Shown: positions 7,870-13,865 of the stretch, piece after piece | How the letters are laid out: every line of letters starts with the position of its first letter | Numbering within the stretch: position 1 is the first letter of the stretch | NCBI GenBank assembly: GCA_020722685.1 | Contig: DYKH01000118.1 | Coordinates: forward strand, 1-16,461 | Direction of reading: 5' to 3' | Length of the DNA: 16,461 nucleotides | Source of the DNA: Caldithrix sp. | Lineage (GTDB): Bacteria; KSB1; UBA2214; DYKH01 | Program-made: the position numbers and the translations under genes | The notes under the pieces: generated by a model | Told to the model about the DNA's origin: nothing | What the model saw: the letters and a program-made list of their open reading frames with translations, nothing else | Databases searched by the model: none

Positions 7870-8577
7870 TCATTCAGGGAAGCGCCTTCGCCTAGCTTCA
7901 CGCATGTGATCCATCATGGCATGCTCTGCCCCCTGAGCATCTTTGGCGGCGATGCATCGAACAATTCGATCGTGTTCTTCGAACGTACGCGCGAAACGAT
8001 CCGGATCACTCTCTGAATAGCCCACATTGAGCGCGATGATCTGGGGAGTGATATAGCTTATGAGCGAAAGGCATACAGGGTTCTTGCTAGCCTTAGCGAT
8101 GGCAATATGGAGAAGATGGTCCTCGTCGAGCGCGCGCTGACCAACATCGGCCTTTGCTTTAAATTCCATGTGCCATCTCATGATTTCCTGCATATCTTCT
8201 TCTGTTGCAATCTGGGCAGCCTTTTTCGCCGCGTACCCTTCGAGAATTTCCCGTATTTCGAGCAAATCTATTGCTGCGAATGTCTCATCGAAGCTCCCAA
8301 TGCTCGCAATCAAACCGGAAATCGCCTTGCTTCCAAGCTCTGCTACAATTGTTCCGCGCTGAGGGAGTGTTTCAATCAGCCCATAATGATCCAGCCTCGA
8401 AAGCGCTTTCCGCACATATCCGCGACTAACATTAAGTAATTCGCACAGTTGTCGCTCAGAAGGAAGTTTATCGCCTGCCTTGAGCTCTCCCGACACGATC
8501 TGCGTCTGAATGTAGCCGAGTACCTTGGATTCGCTTCGGAAAACCTCATCAGACAATTTCTTCAACGACTTTGGCAT
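7870..8577 (-). CDS. GntR/FadR-type transcriptional regulator
   Basis: This 235-residue regulator has a GntR winged helix (about residues 10-80; LPSERQLCELLNVSRGYVRK contains the recognition helix) and a C-terminal all-helical FCD domain. Candidate metal or ligand residues of FCD proteins are visible: D and H in DEDHLLH, H in FEEHDR and H in MMDHM. Such proteins usually bind a small carboxylate or sugar acid and release DNA on binding. ATG 8577 has GGAG upstream and gives a 5' leader after the predicted promoter; GTG 8610 is possible but has no ribosome-binding site and lies inside the operator. It is the first gene of the operon, and two TGGTTAACCA palindromes lie between its promoter and start, so autoregulation and control of the whole sugar operon are likely. 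Confidence 0.93.
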   Translation of the reverse strand: MPKSLKKLSDEVFRSESKVLGYIQTQIVSGELKAGDKLPSERQLCELLNVSRGYVRKALSRLDHYGLIETLPQRGTIVAELGSKAISGLIASIGSFDETFAAIDLLEIREILEGYAAKKAAQIATEEDMQEIMRWHMEFKAKADVGQRALDEDHLLHIAIAKASKNPVCLSLISYITPQIIALNVGYSESDPDRFARTFEEHDRIVRCIAAKDAQGAEHAMMDHMREARRRRFPE

Positions 8578-8599
8578 AGCCTGTGCATCTCCATGATAC

Positions 8600-8623
8600 T
8601 GGTTAACCACTTCTGGTTAACCA
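8600..8623 (-). promoter_or_regulatory. Double operator TGGTTAACCA, probable GntR site
   Basis: Two identical 10-bp perfect palindromes TGGTTAACCA lie at 8600-8609 and 8614-8623, with four bases between them. The TGGT...ACCA pattern is typical for FadR-subfamily GntR operators. The sites sit just downstream of the predicted transcription start of gntR, so a bound repressor would block initiation or early elongation. No further copy was seen elsewhere in the window. Confidence 0.75.
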
Positions 8624-8633
8624 GATAAAAAGA

Positions 8634-8662
8634 AGTATCAAGCATGATTTTCGAATTGTCAA
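8634..8662 (-). promoter_or_regulatory. Sigma-70-type promoter of the sugar operon
   Basis: On the minus strand, TTGACA (8657-8662) is followed after exactly 17 bases by GATACT (8634-8639). The start of transcription would be near 8627, directly before the double operator. This is the only strong promoter seen for the eight genes from gntR to the oxidoreductase. Confidence 0.75.
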
Positions 8663-8671
8663 GTAATTTTT

Positions 8672-8932
8672 TTAAAAATTCATTGGACGGGGTGAACCGT
8701 AGCATTCAATGTCCGCCCAAAACCGGCGTTGTACGGCAAGGCGGGCAGTGCGTTTCTTATAGAACACTACAGTAAGTTCATACTCCCCATGCCCAACGGC
8801 ATCGGGCGGCGCAAAGATCTGATCCTGAAGAATATAAAATGACTTTTGGCGCCGGTATAGAGTATGGTCCGCACCATGCGTAAAGCTGAGCGAAAATTTC
8901 AGCACCTCTCGTGAAATGTCATGTGGTAGCAC
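8672..8932 (-). CDS. Possible small protein after feoB
   Basis: The frame is open for 86 codons from GTG 8932 (a TTG at 8956 would add eight) and overlaps the end of feoB by 14 bases. The second half has an alternating pattern that looks like beta strands (YELTVVFYKKRTARLAVQ), which argues for real protein or the remains of one. No ribosome-binding site is visible, and I recognise no family. It could be a translationally coupled last gene of the feo operon, the tail of an older truncated gene, or chance. Its stop codon lies only ten bases from the -35 element of the gntR promoter. Confidence 0.35.
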   Translation of the reverse strand: MLPHDISREVLKFSLSFTHGADHTLYRRQKSFYILQDQIFAPPDAVGHGEYELTVVFYKKRTARLAVQRRFWADIECYGSPRPMNF

Positions 8933-11252
8933 GAGATCGCATGGATGCAAAGACAAAAACTATTGCGCCGAGCAAGGCAATCGGCACAACAATCCAGAGC
9001 ACTTGTCCTCCAGAAGCGACTTGGTAGTACAAAGTCGAAGTTATCCACGCCAGTACAGTCAAATAGGCAACCGATATCCAGCCGAAGAAAGCTCCTATTT
9101 CGCGCACGAGCGCCCCAAGCGTGGCGAGGCAAGGAAAGTAAATCAGCACGAACAACAGGTAGGCATACGCCGCATGTTGATTATTATGAAAGTGCATTCG
9201 AATTGACGCAAAGACGCCTTGATCGGCTTCGACACCTTCCGCGACAGCGCCCTCGTCTCCAGAAATAATAGATAGCCCAATTGGGTCCAGTATCGATTCA
9301 GCCAGGCCGCTGAACGCATCGCCGATCGATGCGACCGCATCGAGAAAAGCGCCCCCTAAACTCCATGGTTCCTCGACAGCATTTTCCCCTTCAGGTATTT
9401 CAGCTTTCGTTTCATCAGGCACGGCATTCGCATCGATTTGTCCATACAGGCCATTGAGCGTACCGATTATTGCTTCCTTAGCAAACAAACCGGTAAACAA
9501 ACCCACGGTAGCCGGCCAGTTGTCGTTGGTTATTCCCATAGGGCGAAACACCGGTGTAATCGTTTTTCCAATAACTGATAGCATCGATGTATCACTGTCC
9601 TCATTCCCGAAGCTTCCATCTGTTCCAATTGAATTCAAAACGCCGAGCACCATGACCGTTAACACGATGACCCTTCCCGCACGCCAGAGAAAAACCCGAA
9701 GACGCACCCAGGCATGTCTGAGCAAATCAACCAACCTCGGCATGTGATACGAAGGAAGTTCCATAACAAACGGTGAGGGTTCCCCTTTGAACAATGTAGA
9801 CTTGAGCATGAGCCCTGTGAGCACAGCCAGCACAATACCTATCAAGTAGAGACTCATTACGACCAGCCCCGCCGATCCAGGAAAGAACGCCGCGCCAAAC
9901 AAGGCATACACTGGCAAGCGTGCGCCACAAGACATAAACGGCACCATGAACACCGTCAGATACCGATCGCGCTTGTTCTCGAGCGTCCGCGTAGCCATAA
10001 CTGCAGGGACTGAACAGCCAAACCCAACAATCATTGGAATGAAGGCCTTGCCGGGCAGGCCAAGAGTCCGTAAAGCTCGGTCCATCACAAAAGCCGCCCT
10101 GGCCATGTATCCAGAGTCCTCCAGAAATGCGAGCATGAAGTACATCGCGAACATGATAGGCACAAAGGTTGCTACTGTTTGAATTCCAGCGCCAATTCCG
10201 CGAGCGAGTAATGCGATCAACCAGTCAGGAGCATTCAATCGCTCCAGAAGTAAACTAAAACCATCGACAAACACAGCGCCAAAGCTAATATCAAAGAAAT
10301 CGATAAATGCTCCTCCGACATTGATGACAATCCAAAAGAGTAAGTACATTCCGACAAGAAAAATCGGAATCCCCAGGAAACGGTTTAGAACAATCGAGTC
10401 TATTTTTTCTCCTATGCTGCGGGATGCCTCTTTCTTCTGCAATACGGAACGACACTCGGCAGTCGTGGCTGCTATCCATTCATATATCGCAGAAACCAGC
10501 ACACCATCGATGTCATCGCCAAGCTGCGCTGCGAGCGCCGACCGCATTGAAGCTTGCTCTTCCAAAGGCACTGCTCCGATAGAGCCAACCTTAGCGCAAA
10601 GGTACTCATCGCCTTCAAGAACTCGTAATGCAAGCCACCGTGGATCTGCTCCCATTTCTACCGCCACATCGGCAAGACGCGGAACAAGCGTATCCGCTTG
10701 CGTAACGACAGCTTCGGGGTACGGAATGGATAATCGTGAAGGTGTTGCCGTCTGGAGCAATTGGCCAAGCTGCGTTTTAAATTTTTCTATTTCCTCTTTT
10801 TTGGTAGCGGTGAGAGGAACAACAGGAACTCCAAGCTTTTCTGAGAGCAGATTCGCATTGATGCTAAACCCGCGTTTGACCGCAATATCCATCATGTTTA
10901 GTACAACTATGACAGGAACACGCATTTCAATAAGGTTAACTGTCAAAAATAAATTGCGCTCAAGATTGGACGCGTCCACGATGTCGATAATGACACTGGC
11001 TTCTCTCGAAAGAATATAGTCACGTGCAATGCGTTCATCATCCGAATGCGCTGACAAAGAATAGATTCCCGGAAGATCCACGAGCTCAATGTTCTCTCCC
11101 CCAATCGTAGCAGAGCCTGTCTTTTTCTCTACCGTTACACCAGGCCAGTTGCCTATACGCTGATGCAAACCAGTAAGCCCATTAAAAACCGTAGTTTTAC
11201 CTGAATTTGGGTTTCCGACTACCGCGACCACAACGTTTTTGTTAGAAATCAC
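8919..11252 (-). CDS. feoB: Ferrous iron transporter FeoB
   Basis: This 777-residue protein is a full-length FeoB, the inner-membrane Fe(II) importer with a cytoplasmic G-protein domain. G1 is GNPNSGKT (residues 13-20), switch-region T40 lies in GNWPGVTVEKK, G3 is DLPG (59-62) and G4 is NMMD (119-122). The membrane part begins at about residue 280 and contains both conserved gate repeats, the first with FGCSVPAVMATRTL and the second with SCGARLPVYALF; both carry the expected cysteine. A hydrophilic insertion of roughly 100 residues precedes the last helices. Its ATG overlaps the feoA stop by four bases. Transcription is expected from the feoA promoter with a TTAG-N6-CTAA operator. The family assignment is secure. 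Confidence 0.97.
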   Translation of the reverse strand: MISNKNVVVAVVGNPNSGKTTVFNGLTGLHQRIGNWPGVTVEKKTGSATIGGENIELVDLPGIYSLSAHSDDERIARDYILSREASVIIDIVDASNLERNLFLTVNLIEMRVPVIVVLNMMDIAVKRGFSINANLLSEKLGVPVVPLTATKKEEIEKFKTQLGQLLQTATPSRLSIPYPEAVVTQADTLVPRLADVAVEMGADPRWLALRVLEGDEYLCAKVGSIGAVPLEEQASMRSALAAQLGDDIDGVLVSAIYEWIAATTAECRSVLQKKEASRSIGEKIDSIVLNRFLGIPIFLVGMYLLFWIVINVGGAFIDFFDISFGAVFVDGFSLLLERLNAPDWLIALLARGIGAGIQTVATFVPIMFAMYFMLAFLEDSGYMARAAFVMDRALRTLGLPGKAFIPMIVGFGCSVPAVMATRTLENKRDRYLTVFMVPFMSCGARLPVYALFGAAFFPGSAGLVVMSLYLIGIVLAVLTGLMLKSTLFKGEPSPFVMELPSYHMPRLVDLLRHAWVRLRVFLWRAGRVIVLTVMVLGVLNSIGTDGSFGNEDSDTSMLSVIGKTITPVFRPMGITNDNWPATVGLFTGLFAKEAIIGTLNGLYGQIDANAVPDETKAEIPEGENAVEEPWSLGGAFLDAVASIGDAFSGLAESILDPIGLSIISGDEGAVAEGVEADQGVFASIRMHFHNNQHAAYAYLLFVLIYFPCLATLGALVREIGAFFGWISVAYLTVLAWITSTLYYQVASGGQVLWIVVPIALLGAIVFVFASMRSRATT

Positions 11253-11488
11253 GACAGCACCCTCCTCACCTTTAAAATATTCGCTTCCGCTTTTCGAAGG
11301 CTCAGCGCGAATCCCCTCACGTTTAGTTCCACTGGATCCCCGAGAGGCGCAACCCTTACCACAGTAAACCGCACGCCTTTGGTTAACCCCATTGCCAAGA
11401 GCCTATCCTTGTACCCCTGATCAGCTTCAGCAAAGCCAATGATTTCACCCATACTCCCCGGGGGAAGGTCCTGGATACGTTCGCTCAT
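11249..11488 (-). CDS. feoA: FeoA-type SH3-domain protein
   Basis: This 79-residue SH3-like protein is the usual small partner of FeoB, thought to bind it and adjust GTPase or transport activity in the cytoplasm. Family signatures are RLLAMGLTKGVRFTVVR, the GDPVELNVRG segment and the C-terminal LSLRKAEANILKV. ATG 11488 has AGGAGG five bases upstream. The frame continues to an ATG at 11533, but the added residues are a translation of the promoter and operator and have no ribosome-binding site. feoA overlaps feoB by ATGA. Confidence 0.93.
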   Translation of the reverse strand: MSERIQDLPPGSMGEIIGFAEADQGYKDRLLAMGLTKGVRFTVVRVAPLGDPVELNVRGFALSLRKAEANILKVRRVLS

Positions 11489-11513
11489 ATGCTCCTCCTT
11501 TACGATCCTAATA

Positions 11514-11542
11514 ATATTAGTTTCATCTAACATTTTTGTAAA
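11514..11542 (-). promoter_or_regulatory. feoAB promoter with DtxR-type operator
   Basis: On the minus strand, TTTACA (11537-11542) and TAATAT (11514-11519) are 17 bases apart. The box TTAG-N6-CTAA occupies 11517-11530, between the two elements and overlapping the -10. The flanks extend the symmetry (AATATTAG left, CTAACATT right). A bound repressor would directly exclude RNA polymerase. The same box is found at the dtxR and ferredoxin promoters. Confidence 0.8.
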
Positions 11543-11548
11543 AAAAGA

Positions 11549-11767
11549 TTAAACCCTGACCTCAATTGCATTCGCCATACCCCTTCCCAGCATAACGGAA
11601 GAACCAAGTACTTCAAGAATAAACGGTCCTTCGACCCCACCACGAACCTTTCGTATCGGGACTCCAGGGATAATTCCGAGCTGTAATAGCCGGCTCCGCA
11701 TCATGCGCCCACCATCGATTCTGCTGACAACAGCCGCGGTACCGTCTTCAATCATGCTCAGTAGCAA
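11549..11767 (-). CDS. Second FeoA-type protein
   Basis: This is a 72-residue SH3-like FeoA protein, distinct from the one next to feoB. The core SRIDGGRMMRSRLLQLGIIP and the end VMLGRGMANAIEVRV match the family closely. I start it at TTG 11767: AGGAGG lies six bases before it, and the resulting N-terminus (MLLSMIEDGTAAVV) aligns with the usual start of FeoA. ATG 11755 is possible but is 18 bases from the ribosome-binding site. The gene overlaps the end of dtxR by 20 bases and is followed by the feoA promoter, so it is probably co-transcribed with the regulator. Two FeoA copies beside one FeoB are common in anaerobes; whether this one acts on FeoB or on the regulator is open. Confidence 0.88.
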   Translation of the reverse strand: MLLSMIEDGTAAVVSRIDGGRMMRSRLLQLGIIPGVPIRKVRGGVEGPFILEVLGSSVMLGRGMANAIEVRV

Positions 11768-12284
11768 CGCTATCCTCCTTGATATCAAAATCAGCACTTT
11801 CAAAGTAAGCATCGAGCGTCTGATTTGTACCATTTTCGAGCACATCGGTTTCCCTATATGTAAGAAAACCCGCTATGAAGTCACCATTGTCACCATCTAC
11901 CGTGTGTATATATCGAATAAATTGCAAAAACCGATCGTACACCTTTTTGGGCACGATGTGTTCCATAGCACACGCCATTGAATCAGCAGTAACCCCATCA
12001 ATACCCAAAACATTCATTAAAAAATATTTAAACAATCGATGTTTTTCAGTAATCCTGAGCGCGACATCGAGCCCAGCTTTGGTAAGGCTAATTACGCCAT
12101 AAGGCTCATAATTTACAAGAGCCCTCTTTTCAAGTGCCTTGAGTGCTGATGTCACCGAAGAGTTCCGAACCTTCAGCTCTGCGGCAATATCCTTGACACG
12201 CACGCCGTTTTTTTTGAGGATTATTTTGTAAATAGCCTCAAGGTAATCTTCAAGGGATTCCGTAAGCTCCAGTTCTTGTTTCAC
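11748..12284 (-). CDS. DtxR/MntR-family metal-dependent regulator
   Basis: This is a 178-residue iron- or manganese-responsive repressor. The winged helix begins with the classical LTESLEDYLEAIYKI motif and continues through RVKDIAAELKVRNSSVTSALKALEKRALV, where the recognition helix lies (about residues 30-65). The dimerisation and metal-binding domain follows, with EKHRLFKYFL and ACAMEHIVP carrying the expected histidine and glutamate ligands. There is no C-terminal SH3 domain, so the architecture is the short MntR/SirR-like one; the separate FeoA gene behind it could supply an SH3-type function. The start GTG 12284 gives the normal family N-terminus; ATG 12314 would lie inside the promoter. 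The -10 element ends seven bases before the GTG, so the message would be leaderless. Its own promoter carries a TTAG-N6-CTAA box, indicating autoregulation. Confidence 0.9.
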   Translation of the reverse strand: MKQELELTESLEDYLEAIYKIILKKNGVRVKDIAAELKVRNSSVTSALKALEKRALVNYEPYGVISLTKAGLDVALRITEKHRLFKYFLMNVLGIDGVTADSMACAMEHIVPKKVYDRFLQFIRYIHTVDGDNGDFIAGFLTYRETDVLENGTNQTLDAYFESADFDIKEDSVATEHD

Positions 12285-12291
12285 TAAGGAT

Positions 12292-12320
12292 ATAATATTA
12301 GACTCATCTAACATTGTCAA
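12292..12320 (-). promoter_or_regulatory. dtxR promoter with DtxR-type operator
   Basis: On the minus strand, TTGACA (12315-12320) and TATTAT (12292-12297) are exactly 17 bases apart. The operator TTAG-N6-CTAA fills 12298-12311, within the spacer. Transcription would begin near 12285, one base before the likely GTG start codon. Confidence 0.8.
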
Positions 12321-12510
12321 TAATTGCAGCTCAGATTTCTTTTCCAACCCAAAGAGAAACCGTCGGAGCAAAATTATAAAATTTGTCGGCAACCCGGGCC
12401 TGGCCAGGTAAAACCAAAGACAACTTTTGAAACCGGCTCTCGACTTAGGGACGACTTGGGGAAGGAAATGCATAACCAAACCGCCTGCCAGGCAGGCTGA
12501 TGATGAAACC
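12321..12510. other. Gene-free stretch upstream of dtxR
   Basis: No gene is supported here; the open frames that cross it are extensions of neighbouring frames without family similarity. The only structure is a perfect 15-base inverted repeat, GCCTGCC-A-GGCAGGC at 12483-12497, with no real loop and no T-run. Together with the tandem repeat and transposase fragment to its right it looks like a remodelled intergenic region. Confidence 0.5.
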
Positions 12511-12579
12511 AGGGAATTCCCGTTGATGACGATAGGGAAATCCTTATGATAATTCCAGGGAAATTCAGTTGATAATAAA
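12511..12579. repeat. Three degenerate 23-bp tandem repeats
   Basis: Units begin with AGGGAA at 12511, 12534 and 12557, each 23 bases long, and share a second half of the kind TTGATGA or TTGATAA. A weaker fourth unit may precede at about 12490. There are no spacers, so this is not a CRISPR array. The last unit ends where the transposase fragment begins. Confidence 0.5.
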
Positions 12580-12739
12580 CGTTAACGGAGAAACCACTAA
12601 TTTTCAGGGTTACCACGGCGTCGATAATAAAGTGCACCATGTTGTTTCCCGGTATCCACTCGCGCAGGTTTGGAGGCAACAACATGGTGGTTTCACGGTC
12701 ACATGTTACAAACTTGGCCGCCCTATGACTAATCTCCAT
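12577..12739 (-). pseudogene. 5' fragment of IS1182-type transposase
   Basis: About 54 codons of a transposase N-terminus survive: the stretch TMLLPPNLREWIPGNNMVHF and the following IIDAVVTL are characteristic of IS1182-type DDE transposases. AGGGAAG precedes the ATG at 12739, so the gene start is intact. After about residue 54 (FSVNVY) the similarity stops where full-length proteins continue with their catalytic domain; the frame runs on in unrelated sequence. The rest of the element is gone. No terminal inverted repeats were identified. It lies in the interval between the divergently oriented dtxR and ferredoxin genes. Confidence 0.7.
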
Positions 12740-12794
12740 TTTTCATACTTCCCTTGCTTCATTCATTAATCTTGATTCCTTTGGACCTGCCTGT

Positions 12795-12843
12795 TTGACT
12801 TGTTTTATGGTTTGGTATATTATTAGCATATGCTAATAATATA
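12795..12843 (+). promoter_or_regulatory. Ferredoxin promoter with perfect 28-bp operator palindrome
   Basis: TTGACT (12795-12800) and TATTAT (12818-12823) are 17 bases apart. A perfect inverted repeat of 28 bases covers 12816-12843, centred between 12829 and 12830, with the core TTAGCATATGCTAA at 12823-12836. It overlaps the -10 and the expected start point. The core fits the TTAG-N6-CTAA boxes of the dtxR and feoA promoters, and this copy is the most symmetric of the three. Confidence 0.85.
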
Positions 12844-12895
12844 GTGTTTCATGATTTCAAAGCCTTCTCATGAGGAGACGGAAAGAGAGGTTTTT

Positions 12896-13180
12896 ATGCC
12901 TTGGGTTGATGCATCACAATGTATCGGTTGTGGCGTATGTATTCCGAAATGCCCAGAAAAAGCTATTTCGCTTAACCCAGAGAGGATTGCGGTTATTGAT
13001 AATTCTCGATGTACATATTGCGGTCTCTGTTTCTCTGCTTGCCCTAAACAAGCGATACGGTCAAATTCAGAAAACTCAGCACTTAGGGGGCGCGGTTTGG
13101 GAAGAGGGCTTGGAAGTGGTATGCGAGGCGGCCGTGGTGTTGGACGAGGGATGGGCGGTATGCGAGGCGGGAGTCAGTAA
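12896..13180 (+). CDS. 2[4Fe-4S] ferredoxin with Gly/Arg/Met-rich tail
   Basis: This is a 94-residue protein. Residues 1-56 or so form a bacterial dicluster ferredoxin: CIGCGVCIPKCP (from residue 9) and CTYCGLCFSACP (from residue 39) each supply the CxxCxxCxxxCP ligand set. From about residue 63 the chain changes to a low-complexity tail made of repeated RGxGxG, MRGG and GRGM units, ending MRGGSQ. The ferredoxin part should carry low-potential electrons in the cytoplasm; the tail has no assigned function and could bind nucleic acid, membrane or a protein partner. ATG 12896 has AGAGAGG close upstream. The gene is alone, transcribed away from dtxR, and its promoter holds the strongest DtxR-type palindrome in the window, so it should be controlled together with iron uptake. 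Confidence 0.9.
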   Translation: MPWVDASQCIGCGVCIPKCPEKAISLNPERIAVIDNSRCTYCGLCFSACPKQAIRSNSENSALRGRGLGRGLGSGMRGGRGVGRGMGGMRGGSQ

Positions 13181-13256
13181 ATACATATGGCCTGATCCCA
13201 TCGCGTAGATTTGGAAGATCTGTTGAGGTGAGCCTGATTCCTAAGATTAATCGATT
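13181..13256. other. Spacer after ferredoxin gene
   Basis: No gene or intrinsic terminator is visible. A small palindrome, TAATCGATTA (13248-13257), lies exactly at the edge of the IS-end-like repeat that follows. Confidence 0.4.
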
Positions 13257-13341
13257 AGTCAAGTTCTTTTTGTAAATTTTTGTGGCCTTGAAGCGGTAAG
13301 TCGAACCGGTCGAGATATTACCAAATAATTTATACCTTTCA
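13257..13341 (+). mobile_element. Left copy of IS-end-like direct repeat
   Basis: This stretch matches 16376-16461 almost completely: from TTGAAGCGGTAAGTCGAACC to the end of the shared part only one base differs, while the outer end has a few substitutions and a one-base indel. The outer end (TAGTCAAGTTCTTTTTGTAA) has the look of IS256-type insertion sequence termini. No transposase follows, so it is a truncated element end. The sequence after it, to about 13500, is AT-rich and shows no gene. Confidence 0.6.
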
Positions 13342-13506
13342 AGTAACTGACAAAAAATAGCTGAATTGCAAGTTTATTGGTTGTAGTGTAACTCTATATA
13401 TAGTGATAAAAAATTCCCAGAGTTTGATTGAATATTTATGCTATAAAATATTTTTATGTAGTAAATACAAGGCTATTATGATTCTCAAATATTCTGCTTC
13501 GTCCAT

Positions 13507-13632
13507 TCAAGCATCTTCGGCGGTCAGCACCGAAAAGTCTTGTTCATATTTTAGGCGCCGCGCGCGCTGGGTTCCCCACAGGTCAAGCGCTTCATCGAGC
13601 TTCAGCGGCGCAATATAGTCGTTCTCATCTTG
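13507..13632 (-). pseudogene. Short C-terminal gene remnant, unknown family
   Basis: On the minus strand 41 codons are open before a stop. The reading APLKLDEALDLWGTQRARRL, then KYEQDFSVLTAEDA, looks like genuine protein, and its GC-rich third positions contrast with the AT-rich sequence to its left. No start codon or ribosome-binding site is present. I do not recognise the family. It is probably the decayed end of a gene. Confidence 0.35.
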
Positions 13633-13865
13633 CTATTGCGAAAGTATTACTCATGAAATATGCGCCCCTCGGTGTGTGAATTGGGGCTCAGCATAGTTTG
13701 AGACCGGCCCCTGTAGGCTGATCTCGAGGGGTCTTCACCACAGTAGTGATGGCCCTTATTGCACGGCTTCCCCTCATCTGTTACATAGTTCCCTATGACG
13801 GCTCCTGAATCATTTACTCAAAAGTGTCCATCGGTTCAAGGCACACAGCAGTTGATAGAAGGTTT
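13633..13865. other. Gene-free remnant sequence
   Basis: No intact gene is visible. A minus-strand frame of about 50 codons around 13660-13815 (reading GNYVTDEGKPCNKGHHYCGE in part) may be debris of a mobile element, but it matches nothing I can name. The stretch lies just downstream of the toxin gene. Confidence 0.3.

Noticed and set aside
10321..11019. 232-codon + strand frame under feoB
   Set aside because: It is antisense to the conserved G-domain of FeoB; Ser/Thr/Arg-rich composition is typical of a shadow.
12285..12479. Long N-terminal extension of the DtxR-like frame
   Set aside because: It runs through the promoter and operator and has no similarity to the family.
12511..12579. CRISPR array
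   Set aside because: The 23-base units follow each other without spacers and are too degenerate; no cas gene is present.
12870..13208. Second + strand frame overlapping the ferredoxin gene
   Set aside because: The ferredoxin frame has both cysteine motifs and a proper ribosome-binding site; the other frame is a shadow.
13403..13618. + strand frame in the remnant region
   Set aside because: Its Ser/Arg-rich end is antisense to the more protein-like minus-strand fragment at 13507-13632.
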